Shown here piece by piece: positions 1 to 13,689 of a stretch of DNA of 64,000 nt (its first letter is position 1; the number at the start of each line of letters is the position of its first letter). Position numbers and translations under genes: made by a program. The notes beneath the pieces are model-generated. The model was not told where the DNA came from. It did no database searches and was given only the letters and a program-made list of their open reading frames with translations. This DNA is from Dillenia suffruticosa. Lineage: Eukaryota > Streptophyta > Magnoliopsida > Dilleniales > Dilleniaceae. The stretch lies in contig JAVTVX010000015.1 of the NCBI GenBank assembly GCA_033439265.1, positions 24,543,947 to 24,607,946 of the forward strand, in the 5' to 3' direction.

Positions 1-3000
1 TTATGCCTATTGAGGGAGTCTCATATGGAGCCACCTCTCGCCCTATTTGATGTTTAGCATCGCCACAGGAGCAAGAACAACAACTCAACTGAAACTTAAA
101 CGGTAGGAATTTAGAGATGAACTCTTAGACAATAACAATTACGAGATGGAGACAGTATGACGCCTTAAGAGAACCATACACGGGGCCGTGCGTGAATGCA
201 GAGCGGGCCAATGATTCTTGCTTTTTTTTTTTTTTTTTTTCCTTTCCTTTCGTTTTGTTTTGTTTTGTTTTTTTTTTTAATATAAACAATCTATCTATCG
301 ATATTCAATAATCATATTGATTTTAAATAAATTCGGTTCGAGTTGGATTGAATAGCAAAACTCTTTTTGCATCTGTTTTATTTATATATAAAATTTGATT
401 CAAAATATTATTTAAGAGATATCAATACTTATCTACCGGATCAACTAGGTGCTCGTAGTGGGTGGATGATTCTAGAGTAGAAAACGTTAGCCAACAAAAC
501 AAAAAAAAAAAAATCCATTTTTCTTTAATGACAATTCTCTCTTTCTCCCCATTTATCTCCACAAATACCCAACATTACTCGTGCCTCATTTGGCTGTCAT
601 TTGATGCCCAAACTAGTGCAAAATTTGGGCCTGATCGAGAAGGATAGCTAGAATTTTAATCTTCACGTTCCTAAGGGACAGTTTAATAGTACAAATTTCT
701 CCCTCAATATGATAATCTCAGATTTAAATCCTTATTAAAAAAAAAAATTTAATTTTCACGCATCCAACATGTTTTGGGCTTCGGGCCTATTCTGGATTTT
801 CTTATCTCATGACTCTTCCAAGGTCCAACAAGCCAATGGATGGTCCACTCCACGGATTTCCACAGTTGCCAAATACTACACAAAGCCCAACTAACTCACA
901 CCATGCCCCGTAAATTTAGGGTTTTCCTCCCTTTGATAAAGACGAGAAATTTTGTCTAACAAACAGTTGACCTAATATCTAAAAATACTAGATTTAGTTT
1001 TGAATTTGAAATTTAGAAATGAAAAAAATTACGTTAGAATAATACTAACGACACTTAAATCAAATTAATCAAAATATAATTTCGAATATCAGTTGGTTTA
1101 CATGAAAAAATAGACGAGAAATTCAGTTTTCTCTTTCTGTATTCGTAAGCTTATCATCATATATAATAACTCACAAGTCATTTCACCAAAAAAAAAAAAA
1201 AAACTCACAAGTCATGTACATTTCACAAAGACGTCAAGCAAACGCGGTGTATAGTCTTAAAAATGTCGATAACACAATTTCTAAGAATCTAAATTTGGAA
1301 ATTATTTAGGAAAAAGTTCATTTCCTACCAATTGAATAATGACTTGGATGCAAATTGTTGGGAATTCTTTTTTGTTCTCATTGTGTGCTCATTAGGTGTG
1401 GTTCCTTTAATAAGAAGAACGCTATTGATTGGTCTCATGGCCTAAGATGGAGCAATGAGACGTGTTTGGATATGAGAAAGAGACAATGTGGATGGAGTTT
1501 AGCTTGGGAATAATTCAATTAATCATAAAATAGTCTCATGACCATATAAAATGGGGGTAGATTAGAAATTTGAATTTTAGATTTTAAATTAAGAGAAGAG
1601 TTTTTAATTTCATTTGTTTAACAACATCTAATCGATTTAGTGACTGCATATTGATTTTCTTAAATAAAATTTCAGATTCAAGTCTTATATATAAAGAAAA
1701 TAATCGTTTTTGTCTCTTAAAAGTCCAACCCAACTCAAATCAAAATTAATCGGATTTAACATAATTTCGGATACTTGTAGTTTATACGAAAATAAATTAT
1801 TGGATATGGGGAGCTAGAAAAATACATGATTAGTGGGTTGAATTCAATGAATTTTCAATGTACAAATATATATATATATATATATATATATTGATTGATT
1901 TTACGATTTATGGATATAAAGTCAGGGTAGAAAGGGACAAATTCTTGACCTCATTCAATTGTTGATTTGCTTAAGGTTTTTGTCACCATTATTAAAGTAC
2001 ATGACAATTCTTTTCCCACACTAACCAACCTCAATTTTGCTTTAATTACTTTCTGCCTTGAGAATTAAAATATAAAGGAGAAGAGAGAATGAGTAGCATA
2101 ACATGGAGCTCTAATTGATCGAGTGATTGAGTATTGATATCCGTTAAATAGAATATTGGATTCGACTTTTATATATAAAAAAATAAATCCTAAAAGGGGA
2201 TTAAATCGATTCGAATAGTGATATTTTACTAAAAAAAATTAGAAGTACAACATCAATTTAGTAGACAAGCAGCGTGGGTTGTTCAAGTTTCTTTTTCTTT
2301 TTATTTCTCCATCTTTTCATAGTCTTTCTCTTTTTCTTTTTGGTTTGTGATGTGCACTTCTTTACTTGGAATAGGGATGGGACCTTTTTAATCTTGCATG
2401 TGCCTCCCTCACCTTCAAACTCTGCTAGTGGATCATCTCACATGAAAGACAAAACCCCAGAAAAAGTATGATGATAATTTGACAGAGGAGTGCAGGGAGA
2501 CCCCGGAAGAACCATGCCCACATGGGTGACACCTGGACCCCTCGCCTGGCAATTATAATCGCATAATAGAGGAGAGCACAGAGGCTTTGTGTTCTCATTC
2601 CCAGCTCTTGAAGAAAGCATTTTTTTGGATACGAAAAACAAACAAAAAGTGACCAAAAAAGAACTGTGAGTGGTAACATGTCACTCACTTGACAGAATAA
2701 AGATAACAGAGATGTCATTTACCACCAAAAAAGCTTCAAAGTTAGACTTGACATATGCTTTTCAAGGAAGGATCTATAGACCATTCCTTTGTTTATTTAT
2801 TTATTCTTAGGTTGCCTCGATCTATAGACTAATGACTTGGGTATAACAGTCATATGTTAAATTTCCTTAATCATAACTAAGATCTTAATTTTGAATTTTA
2901 AAAATAAAAAGATAAATATTAAGATAGTCGATCTTTGATGAGCTCTAACAATACTCCATCGGATTAATAAATAGAGTTAAATCCAGAATTAAAAAAAATC

Positions 3001-3596
3001 ACATTTTCTCATAATAATATATTTTTAAACTCTTGTTGAAAATATAAAAAGAAAGACAGAAAGAAAGATAACTTGGTTTTCTTTTTTCTATTTTGTCAAT
3101 GCAACGTTGAGGTTGAGAAGAAAAAAAAAAAAGGGGTTGGGTGGCCTAACAAACCCTAATCATGGATTGAAGGGTTGGGGGTCCCTTCTAAAAGAAAGGA
3201 AAAATGGGCATCTTTTGATCCAAAGTCCATTAAATAAAAACGATAGAAAAGTGGATGAGTGATAAGTGAGGAAGCAAAGCATGTGAGTGGGGGCGACATA
3301 CCTTTAAATCCAAAAAGAGAAGTTTGCCGGTGTAAGTCCAAAAGTCAAAGCATCAAATCCAAAAAGACCTCCTTTTCCAAAAGACACCCCTCCCCCCTCC
3401 AACGTGCAATTATACATTACATCTCCTGCTTTTCACGTAAGCATTCACCCCCTTCCCCTAACACCCTTCAGATACGCCTAATCTTTGCCTTGTGCCATAC
3501 ATACGGCCTTTTGTACCATATCTGATTCCTCTCTCTCTCTCTCTCTCTCTCATATCAATGCCAAACATTTTAGATTTCTAAGATTATGACTCACTA
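1..3596. other. AT-rich intergenic DNA, no gene recognised
   Basis: The first 220 bases have near-normal GC and could be the tail of a gene lying outside the window, but no frame is open enough to say. The rest is AT-rich with poly-T (about 219-240), poly-A (1188-1203), (TA)n at 1866-1891 and (CT)n at 3529-3551. Short open frames here are low-complexity and show no recognisable domain. Parts of 960-1110, 1600-1800 and 2110-2250 belong to the AT-rich interspersed repeat listed at 56210-56390. Confidence 0.5.
665..750 (+). repeat. Short tRNA-like (SINE head-like) repeat, copy 1
   Basis: The segment runs from a GGGACAGTTTAATAGT block through TCTCCCTC to GATTTAAATCC. It is clearly related to 9045-9130 (GGAACAGTTTAATGG, TCTCCCTCC, GGATTTGAAT). 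The last block looks like an RNA polymerase III B box (GGTTCGAATCC type) after C-to-T decay. No flanking duplication was found. Confidence 0.4.
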
Positions 3597-3786
3597 TTTT
3601 TTTTTATGTCATGTCACCAATTTAATATTTGGGGTTTCGTCCTGATTAATCTAACTCGATCGCTTACAGGGTCCAATTGAAGGGCAAATCTCCTAGCGTT
3701 GATTTTTCCGTTCCCATGAAAAATCAAATTTCTGATCATAGTTAAGGGACGTCAATTCCCACACCAACCGAACAAATTGAGCTGGT
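3597..3786 (-). repeat. Decayed SINE, same family as 57686-57912
   Basis: After a plus-strand T tract, this segment follows the better-preserved SINE block by block: GGGTTT, GATTAATCT, CGATCGCTTACAG, CTCCTAGCG, then ACCAACCGA and GAGCTGGTA. The T tract is the A-rich tail of a minus-strand copy. The internal promoter boxes are eroded and no target duplication was found, so this is an old copy. Confidence 0.55.
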
Positions 3787-6700
3787 ATAAATATTTAAAT
3801 TTAGGTACTTTTTATATAGACAAATTATTAATATAATAAAATATATACAAATTGAGATTTTATTCGAATAAATACAAATCGAGTCGCTAAACAAAAATGA
3901 ACCAAACTGTGATCAATGATTTAAAAACCGTTGATCAGTTCATAGTTTAAAAAACTATTGACCGGTTCACAATTTAGAAACCAAAACTTAAATTGTATTT
4001 AAAAGTACTGTTTCAATTCCTTACTTTAAAAAATCGAGAATCAATGGTTTTTGATTCAAAGGATTGGTTTGAGCTGTTGAGAACTTTTAGTTTGAACAAA
4101 TGATTTTTTTAATGATTTATTTTATTGTATCATAAGCGAAAAAACTTTTGTAAATCGGGTATGTTGGCATTGATTAGTTAGAACATATATCTGTAATATA
4201 AAATTTATATCATTTATATCAGATATTGTCTCTTTCGATCGTTTTAGTTAATTATCGGGAAATTAAACTAAATAGATATAACATTATATCATATCAGATA
4301 TTTTTTTAAACTTGTTTAGAATGATCGACTAATGAGAAACAAGTTAAACATTCTCATATATCCTCTTTTGAATGAAAAGTTCAATGAAATTAAATAATTA
4401 AAGAGATAATAATATATTTAATTTACTCGAAGCCAATTATAGATGTTACGTAAATGGGGGCATCATGTAGAAATAAATATAGATGAAGAACAAAGCAATA
4501 AAGGTTAATTGTTAACTTTTGAAAATATAGGTTTATTTTGTAATACAACCCTACTTATTTAATTAAATTAATTAGAATTAAAATAACTTTAGTGTAGCTA
4601 ATCATTTGCCAGACTATATTGTACTTATTTTGGAGTTAAAATTAATATATTTTAGATCATTTCTCTGCATTAAAACTTTATTAGTATTGTTTACTTACTT
4701 GATATGGGATTTTTTTTTTGTATTGGATTAATTGAGAAAAAAAAAGAATAATGAAGAAAATAGAGAAATTTGGGACCGGCAGAAAATATTACGAACAGTT
4801 TTGCAATTTTTTAAAAATTGTCATCTTGATTTGTAATTTCAAAACCTATTTTATCCGGATTTATAATTTGGAGAGTTATTTATCATATTTTATAATATTT
4901 TGAAAGTTGTTTCTCATGTTTGATAATTTCAAAACTGAAAACTTTATTGCTGGTTTTATAATTTTGAAAAGTTGGCAAATCCTAAGTGTTTGTGTTTGGC
5001 TAAAACACTGGTTTTAGATTTTAAGTTTCTCCCTAATCTATTTTTATTTATCCATGCTGGTTAAAACATATGAGTACAATCATAGAATTTGTGTGATTTT
5101 TCTCTGGACATGAATAGATTAATTCTTAGACTGATTTGTATACCTAGATTGAATAAATATTCGAGAGATCAGAGTTAGGCATAAGAAGAAGGTTTGTATC
5201 GGAAGTTATTTTATCAAGTTAATAGAGTTTATAGTCATGCGAGGTGTAAATTCTAATAAATCAAAACGAAAGAAAAATAATCGGGAATCATTGTTTCTCT
5301 ATTCTTGCGAAATTAACCGTTGCATGCGAAACCTAGTTATTTTCATGTTCATCTTTTATTGCATTATTTGCGATGTGATCCAACTTCCCGATGATATCCT
5401 CCTTATCGGCGGTAGTCGCTTGAGTGCCTTGATCCGCTCTTTATTTGAAGACATGCTTGCTCCCACCAAGTTCTCTTAACCAACAGGATACCTTCTCACC
5501 TTGGCCTTCACCAAGGCTTTCTTACCTACTATCACAGACTTACATTTTCTCATAAATCAGACTTGTGCGGTGGATCCTTAATCAAAAAGCGTTAGCAAGT
5601 CTCATAATGTGGAATTTTATTTATTATTCGGTGTTTTGAGTATAAAAAGATTGAGCGACAGAATAATATGCAAATCAAATAAACGACTTCTGTATAATTG
5701 AAAACAACGCTAATTAATAAAAAAGAATTACGACATGTTAATGATGGTCTCACTAAGCTACACCAAGTGTTGAAAAATCTTTTTCTCTAAATTAAGAATC
5801 CTTGCCTCCTCCTTAAAGAGCTTTATAAGCACTTATAGGTCCAATGGAAGAAAATAATGGAACGTTTGAGAAGTCATGTAAAGGCTTTTTCTGGGTTAGA
5901 TATTTTTCTTTACTCTCAAACTTTGCATATTATTACCATATGTTATGAGCTATCTTACACCATTTTTTCCAAGCTTTTATAAGCTCTCTCTGTCCTTTTG
6001 AAAGTTACGTAAAAAATAAATAAATTTAAAATTAGAAAGTATGGTCGAATATTTCCCTTTATTATAAAATAAACCTATCACTATGAAAGTCTACTTTAAA
6101 ATCGACTATATCCCGAATTTTGAGAGGAAATTCCTTACCAGCGCTGAACCAAAATTACTAATGACATGTTGGACATCATAAACTATTGAACGGATTTCGG
6201 TTCGAACCAAAACCATGGTCAGGCCTACAAGGTCCAATCTACAACATGCATTGGAGATATTATAGACCATTTCACATCTAACAATTCATTCTACATGAAT
6301 AGTAACCATAACCGACACCCCATCATCCATTCCCTTGATGAAGAGCTGTGTTGGATGATAACATTCTGTGCATGTCTCATTTGTCGCATCAGAGAGGGGA
6401 GACAGAAACCAGTGAGAGATATCGGTTCACTGTTTGTTTATGAATAATTGCCAATTGGGATGGGCATAAATGCTAATAATTGATGATCTCTATAGAGCTG
6501 GAAACAGAGATTTTCCTTTTGAATTTGTCCAAATCATTCATTCACATACAGAAAGAAGACAACAAATGTAAGGCAAGGAGGGAATATTATCAAACACACG
6601 AGAAGATTGGACATATGGCTTTCCAATCAGAACATGCCTCCAAAGAAAAAACAACAGCAGAAATTCATAACCTAATATTGAATGGGTCCGCAGGAGTACA

Positions 6701-9044
6701 TACAAGGCCAACCCCAAAAGATATTATATATGTTTGGAAATATTTTATTTTTGCATAGTATCCAAATTTTTTTGCGGGTTAACTTCTGTGATTATTTTTT
6801 ATATTCATAGAAGAGAATCAAACTCGAGATTTTTAAATGAAACGTCGATAGTATCAGTTGAGATATAATTAATTGACAATTAACTTATGTGATTTGATGT
6901 ATGAGTCGTTTGGATTATTCAAAGCATCAATTCCCTACCAATGCTCAATGATACAAAACATTGACTTCTTTTTTATAGACAAAATAAATTTTAGTGATAG
7001 ACCATGTTAATAAATTTTAATAAATTATTAATTTAATATTTATATAAATTTTATCAAAATATATTGATAATTTGATTAAAATTTTATATTAAAAAATTAA
7101 TATTACATTATTTTAGCAGTTGATTAGATTTTTGAACCGTACCTATTATTTTGTCATTTAAAATTGTACAGTTCGGGTTGGTTAAATATGGTGGGATGAC
7201 AAATTGATCATTTTAGTCATAAATTTTAATTGTTAGAAATGCCATCAATGGTTTAACCAACAAAAAAAATTATAATTAAAACATTATATGATGAAAATAA
7301 AAATAAAATAATAAAAACATAAAGTTTCAAATGAAGTCGGGTCGAGTTTGGCGAATTTATGCCCCTCTCGTTTTGTTTTCTGTATTTTTTGATGCTTTAA
7401 TTTGTTTCATATTTTGACGGAGTATATTTCGGCCCGAACAATACTTTGTTTTGTCGCAAAATAGTCTTTTTCTTGTTTTAAATCACCCTTGTTTTGCACC
7501 TTTCTGGTAATTTTGTTTTGATTGTGTAGTTATTAAGAAAATTTTGGTGCAAAACTTTGACAGCATTGAATCTTGATTGTATGGCTCAATAATGATAATA
7601 ATAATAAAAAAAAAAACTATTTCTAATTGATCTTATCGGCGATATGCGAGATATTCAAAATCCGTTCATTAAAAATAATTTGAGAGCGATGATAATGTGA
7701 CACTGAGCATGATCATGACATTGATAAATAATTTGAAAATGACCCCCAAAATACAAATCGATTAAATTTTATAACCCACCAGAATTAGGATTTTATCGAT
7801 TAATAGTGGAAAATTGTGGCAATGCATTATTTTAAACTATTAAAAGGATTTTATGTATTAAAAGTATCAACTTCATACTTGTCATCTTGAGGAGGAATAA
7901 TTGAATCTAAGGCCACTGCTTGTTACACAGGGACGAAGGGTTGTGAGGAGGGGCCATGGCCCCTCCTTTAGCCCCATAGCATCAAATCTTTGGATGAGAG
8001 ATATGTTATAGACCACTTTGAATCTAGTAGTATCAAAGATTTCTCTCTTGACTCGGCAGCGCCTTCTATATGTTCATTCAAAATCAAACATTAGTTTTCA
8101 AAATTAAGGGCTTTTGAATCTAGTAATATCAAAAGTTTCTCTTTTGAATAGGGATCTCGAATTCGAACGCTCGTTTCCCTCCCCAAACATGATTCTTCCT
8201 TTGTAAAAGTAAATAAATAAATAAAAGAAAAACTTTAGTTTTGAGCATCATGTAAAGCGGAAAAACAAAACTTTTTTTTTTTATTTAATATAAATATGAA
8301 ATTTAATTTCTACTTTTTCTATTAATTTTGGGATGGTTAAATTCATGAAAAATGGATATCATTTCAAAAGTAACAAATTTTAATGAATAAGTTTTCATTT
8401 TATTTCATTTTTTAACTTTTTCTTTCACCACCAAGGCCCTGAGGTCTGAGAGAATCCCTCCATTTCCATTCCACTTGCTGACATCTTGCCATGACATTGA
8501 CGTTTCCTTTGGTTTTTGCTCTTTCCCCTCTTCATTATTTATTTATTTATTTATTTTATTAAACCAACAGATATTTACAGCCATATTCCGATTCCAATTG
8601 CTGCCGTATTCCTTTTTAAATAAGTTTTCTCAATATAATTCTTTTATTTTTAAGATTTAAATTTGAGTTTTATTTAAAATATCTAACTGTCTTTTTCATT
8701 AAATCAAATATTCGTTAAATTTTATCCTTTTAGTTTTGCCAAATGATTTTCCTAATAACTCCCGGGAACTTGCATGCAGCAAAGTGTCCATGGAAAACAA
8801 AAACAAACAAAGAGTTATATTTCTAAAATTGGGTAATCCATTCCATTGATCTTCCTAATTTATTATTATTATTTTTTCTTTTTTTATATATAGAGGGCAC
8901 TTAGGCGTAGTGGCATAGGCTTGACTTCAGAACCCCTAATTTATTATTTTTTTAATACAAACTTTATCCTAATTTTGGTCAAGCGAAGCTGACTTCAACT
9001 TTTGGAAACAAGTGAGCAAAACATGAAAATATAAAATTTGTTTT
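3787..9044. other. AT-rich intergenic DNA, no gene recognised
   Basis: Mostly AT-rich sequence with no supported ORF. The block around 5160-5830 is less AT-biased and, on the minus strand, has a GGTATCC block next to GGTGGGAGC and an ATG. This hints at an eroded LTR-retroelement 5' end, but no gag frame follows. At 7961-7976 there is a short GGGGCCATGGCCCC palindrome. Nothing else stands out. Confidence 0.4.
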
Positions 9045-9130
9045 TAAGGGAACAGTTTAATGGTTATAATCTCCCTCCTTCAATTCTGAAATATAGGATT
9101 TGAATAATTATGTAACAAAAAATAAAGAAA
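9045..9130 (+). repeat. Short tRNA-like (SINE head-like) repeat, copy 2
   Basis: Same block order as 665-750: an A-box-like GTTTAATGGTTA, then TCTCCCTCC, then GGATTTGAAT resembling a decayed B box. The similarity between the two copies is visible directly. The polymerase III interpretation is inference. Confidence 0.4.
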
Positions 9131-9159
9131 ATATAAAATTTTACAAGATGCCAAGCATG

Positions 9160-9530
9160 AAAATACAAAATGGAAAAGCAAAAAGAGGTGGGGGCAGAGA
9201 GTAGGGCATGGGTTGCCGGAACACAGCCCGACCGGCGGAAGCTTCAGATTCCGACCTCCAGTTGTCATCTATCCGTTTAGATTGCGAAAGCTAAAACACC
9301 GGGGTCCCCTTCCACGTGTCTTGCACTCAATGTTACTTCGCGTGTAATGGGACAAGCCTGGACGATGACGCTCTCTCATTCGCTAGACGAACCCTATTTT
9401 CGGTACCAAATATACGTTAAACTCCAAATCCCTTTCTCTTCACTCTACTCAAGCTCCCAGTAAAGCGCGTCAGCGTGTGGCTTATGAATGCTTACATAAA
9501 AGGGATTAGGGTTTCGGAAAAATCGAGGAA
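9160..9530. promoter_or_regulatory. GC-enriched, promoter-like island
   Basis: An island of normal GC in AT-rich surroundings, containing a perfect G-box CACGTG (9313-9318) and an AGGGTTT telo-box-like element near 9514, both common in plant promoters. No exon with splice sites or conserved protein follows on either strand; the next kilobase is AT-rich and then pyrimidine-rich. It may be an orphaned promoter cut off from its gene by the transposon complex that starts at 10533, or simply old unique DNA. Confidence 0.3.
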
Positions 9531-10532
9531 CTTGAATTTCGAATTGATACACGGAGAAACGAAAATGAAAAAATAAAAATAAATATAAAACAATACATAC
9601 TCTATAAAAATATAAAAAAGAAAAATATAAATAAATACATAAATATAAAAGATATAAGAATGGTTATATAAATATTAATTATTTTATAAAAATAATAGAA
9701 TAGTTATATTTTATAATAAAAATCTAAAATGATCAAATATATAATTATTAATTATAAAATAATTAATATAAAAAATTAAAAATAAAAATAAATAAATAAA
9801 TAATTCATTAAATATGAAAAATGTGTAAATATTGAAATATAAGAAATTTAATTTGTTCCTGATTCATTTATTTTTACAATTAGAATAATAAAAAATATTA
9901 AAAAAATTTATTTTTATTTAAAAATATTCTATATATATATATATATATATATATTTTAAAAGAGTGAATTAAAAAAAGATCTCTGTCTCTCTCCTTTGCT
10001 CTCCCTTTCTTTCACCGTCTCTCTCTTTCTTTCTTCAACAACCACACGTTCTCTTTCTCTTCGACGTTTGTTGAACTCTCCCTCTCTCTCAATCTCTTAG
10101 TTCTCTCTTTTTCTCTTTATATTTCTCTCTCTCTCTCTCTCTCTTTACATTTCTCCTGGTTTACATCTCTTGTCGTTAATTTCAATCATTGAATATCAAA
10201 ATGAATAGCGAGAAAGATTATAGAGGTAAAAAATAAACAGTAAATAAAGAAATTCATTTACCTAGGGTTGAATTCAAAACAAGAGCAACAGTATCAACAC
10301 CGCAGAGAAGAAAAGAAACGTCGAAATTCTTCTGTGGGTGTGTAGAAATTCGGGAGTCAAGTCAAAAATTAAAAAAATAGAGAGGAGGGGGTCTTTTACT
10401 AACTGAGTTTGATGAGAGAAGCATGTGCTCCCTATTCCAAAATTGCATCCCCAAATATTCATTTGTCTCTTATTTTCTATTGCCTTTACTGGTCCTCTTT
10501 CTCTGTTCGCCTATCCCATGTGTGTGTAGGAG
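9531..10532. other. AT-rich then CT-rich spacer left of the transposon complex
   Basis: 9560-9960 is extremely AT-rich and ends in (AT)n at 9930-9955. 9975-10160 is CT-rich like a plant 5' leader. An ATG at 10201 opens only nine codons before a possible GT donor. No gene can be supported. Confidence 0.4.
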
Positions 10533-11260
10533 CACTACAAAAGTTAAAAATTTTTCTGATATTTATTTTTATGAATCTCAACATTTTATAAGTGTCGCTA
10601 AATGATGAGAGAAAATGTCTCGTAAAATGTCATCGGATAAAATCCTGACGTTTGATTAAAAAACTTTAGACAAAACATAAACTTTTTCTGATATTTTTAC
10701 GTGGAAAGACATTAGCAAAAGTAGAGTATTGCTGATATTTTTCAAGCTCAATCGAAGGGAAATACTCCCCCCCCCCCAGATTTTACATTTTTCCAAGATG
10801 TGCACCATCAGATGTCAACAAAGATATATCGATTACCAACGTTTAAGAGAAAAATATCGGCAATTATTTGGAGATTTGTCGATGTTTTATATATAAAAAT
10901 GTTAGTAAATTTTATGTATTTGTAAACATTTTTCTTTCATAAACATTGAAAAAAATAATTTGTCTTCTTTCGACCGATTTTGCTTCATTATAAATGGTCT
11001 TAAAAACCCGCTTATTAAACAATGATACTCCAAACAATCATTAACCATATATAAAAATTATAACCCTAAAGATGTATCAATCACAAATATAATACATAAC
11101 TCTAAATATCTATCAAATATAAATATAATATAAACTCCGTTTCAACCATAAAAATAAATAAATCACGAATGACCATTTGATTAAATTAAACAGATTTAAT
11201 ATATAATAATTAAATTGTATCCATACTAATATCCTATAAAATAGATTACATGCAATATCC
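10533..11260 (+). mobile_element. Left end of a CACTA (En/Spm) DNA transposon
   Basis: Begins with the CACTACAAAA terminal motif diagnostic of CACTA transposons. It is followed by subterminal sequence full of short diverged repeats of the form CTGATATTTTT, ATTAGCAAAAG and CGTTTAAGAG, the kind that CACTA transposases bind. The matching inverted end is best preserved at 39667-39672. No 3 bp target duplication could be matched (GAG on the left; CGA follows 39672), as expected if the two ends were reshuffled by the later duplications. Confidence 0.6.
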
Positions 11261-12621
11261 CGTCACGAAAATTCTCAACAACTGACCCACACACCAGACC
11301 ACCCAACCTCCCCTATAATATTCCAAATCCGTCCTGATTTTTTTCGCATTATATTTTTCCCGACTTTTTTTCAACATTATTTTTGGCGGCCCAAATTGGG
11401 TGATGACAAAAAAATATCTCGGGAAGGTAAAAACACATGGGGAAATGTTTGGTTAATTAATTAATTAATTTATTTTTTTAGTGGTGGTGGAACTATTGTC
11501 ACTTGTGGTATAAAATAAAATTTTTCCTTAAAGAACAAGAGATACCATACAAATTGCTTATCCACGTAAAATCATGTCCCATTCAAAAAAGATAAAAAAA
11601 TTCTTTAAATTCCTCTTATCCAAAAGTATTGCTACTATTAATAATTTATATATTTTATTTTATTAAATTTAAATTAAATTTAAATCAAATTTATTTTATA
11701 TTAATATAATTATTAAATATCGATAATTTATTAAAAAAAAAAACACCTAACCCGTCAAGCAATTCGTGAATGCCAAAAAAATTGCAAAAAGCAAGTCAGA
11801 TTTCTACGATGGTACGAACATTGACATTATTGATTTTATATAGATACGGGATCTCTCGTGCACATGTTTCTTTTATTCAAGAAAAATAAAAGCTGTGGTT
11901 TTGAAAGGTGACACAACAAGGCAGGTTGTTGACGAAAATGTAAGGTACGAAATATGTTGAAATTTTATTTTTTTGATATTATATCGATTAATATTTAAAA
12001 TTATATTTTAATTAATTTGATTTAAAATTTATAAGAATCTATTTAAAAATCTACCTTTTTAATATAATCTATTTCTTATTCAAATTATGAATTAAATTTA
12101 TAATTTTGATTAAATGATTTAATATAATTACAGTAAAATATGTTTAAAATATGAATAAACATAACCCCGAGATTCCATGCATTGTGCATCACGGTGCAAG
12201 TTTTGGCATTTTCTCTATTCCAAAATTCCATCAATTTGACAGACTTTCTAGATTTTACCTCCTCTCCTCTCCACATGGTTCGACGACCGTCAAAACACAC
12301 CGTCTAAGTGAGTCAAAAAGTTCCATAAAAGAAAAAATAGAAAGAGAATAAATCAACGATGGATTTAGTAAAGTAAAATATTAAATTTAGTTTTGATTTT
12401 AAAATTTTAAAATAGAAAAGAGTATGTTGAGAAAACAATTCCCTATATAGGATCTCTGTTTTAAATTAAATTAATTAAAATATAATTTTAGATAATTGTG
12501 GTAGGGAGAGAGCGAGAAGGGGATAATATAAAAGAATTGATTCCCTGTTTGAAATCTGATTAGTTCGAATAAGAACAAAAGCAAACGAGACAAAGGCATT
12601 AGCAGATAAACCATATGATGT

Positions 12622-12652
12622 GGGGGGGGTGGGGGTGGGGGTGGGGGGCGGT
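12622..12652 (+). repeat. G-quadruplex-type guanine tract
   Basis: Runs of 8, 5, 5 and 6 G are separated by single T, followed by CGG. The equivalent place in copy 2 (about 23472-23481) has only one short G run, so the tract expanded in copy 1 or contracted in copy 2. Confidence 0.8.
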
Positions 12653-12838
12653 GTCCTTCTCTGAGGGATGCCATGATGAAATTATTCAAGCCGACAGAAA
12701 TACCATTATTCAATTTCTTTCCAACATTCATACCCCTTCTCTCTCCGTATATCTGTTTCTGTGCAATGACATCTCTCCCCTAACCTCTGGCGCCCTGTCA
12801 CTTTACTTGCATTTCAACCCAGAGTTTATCCATTTGGA

Positions 12839-12841
<3 letters not shown>

Positions 12842-12875
<34 letters not shown>
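12842..12875 (+). repeat. (CT)n microsatellite
   Basis: About 17 CT units. The equivalent tract in copy 2 is 23681-23707, and a shorter one is in copy 3 near 39704-39717. Confidence 0.95.
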
Positions 12876-12877
<2 letters not shown>

Positions 12878-13689
12878 TTTATTGTTTCTGTTGGAAATAA
12901 CTTATGATCAGAAATTAGTAGGCCTGGCTTAGTGTTTCATTTTGTTATTACCCAAATTCCGAGCTACTACTCTTGGCTCGGACCACCAAACTTTCCAGAG
13001 TTGAGGAATTTGTGTGTGTTTTCTCAATGCCATATTTTATTTATTTATTGTTTTTTACCATTCCCAGCATTTTACTTGTATCGTTAAAATATATGACAAT
13101 GAAAGAATAAATTTCAAACAAAACGTTAAGAAAAAAAATTGATCAGAAAATTTCCTAACATTTGAAGATAAATATCAGGATCTTGCCGATGTTTATTTTC
13201 ACATAAACATAGACTAATATGATATGATTTATTGATGTTTCGAAGTTGGTACGTTGGCTTCTACTTGTCCACATTTATCTTTAAAAAATGTCGGCAAAAG
13301 CTAAGGGTTTTTTCTTTTCAATAATATATGATTAGTTTATATTTGTTACCAAAATCTGCTCTCAAACCCAAATCAAACTCAAATATGTTCATCATAATTC
13401 CATCAACCATAATATCAAATATCAACCGTAATAACTTTAAATTTCATATTACATTCATACTTCACGCTTGAAATAAATAACCATTTAACCAACAATATCA
13501 AATAATTTATTATTCCAAACAAATGTAATCTCCCCATTACCTTTGAACCATAAATAACTTGTTATTCCAACATAATATACATTTTAAAGAAATATACATA
13601 ATTTTGAACCAAAAATAAAGATTTTATTAACAAAAATTCAAATAAGTTTTTTTTTTTTTTTTTCAAGTTAATAAACAAACATTCCATTA

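Noticed and set aside
2274..2471. 65-codon Phe-rich frame
   Set aside because: Product of T-rich sequence; no domain or conserved context.
5237..5479. 80-codon plus-strand frame, and on the other strand a gag-like start next to a GGTATCC block
   Set aside because: The plus frame has no recognisable domain. The minus frame hits stops within 40 codons and the primer-binding match is weak. Left as possible LTR remnant only.
12615..12932. 105-codon frame over the G tract and (CT)n block
   Set aside because: Low-complexity translation (Gly/Trp then Ser/Leu repeats), not preserved in the sister copy.
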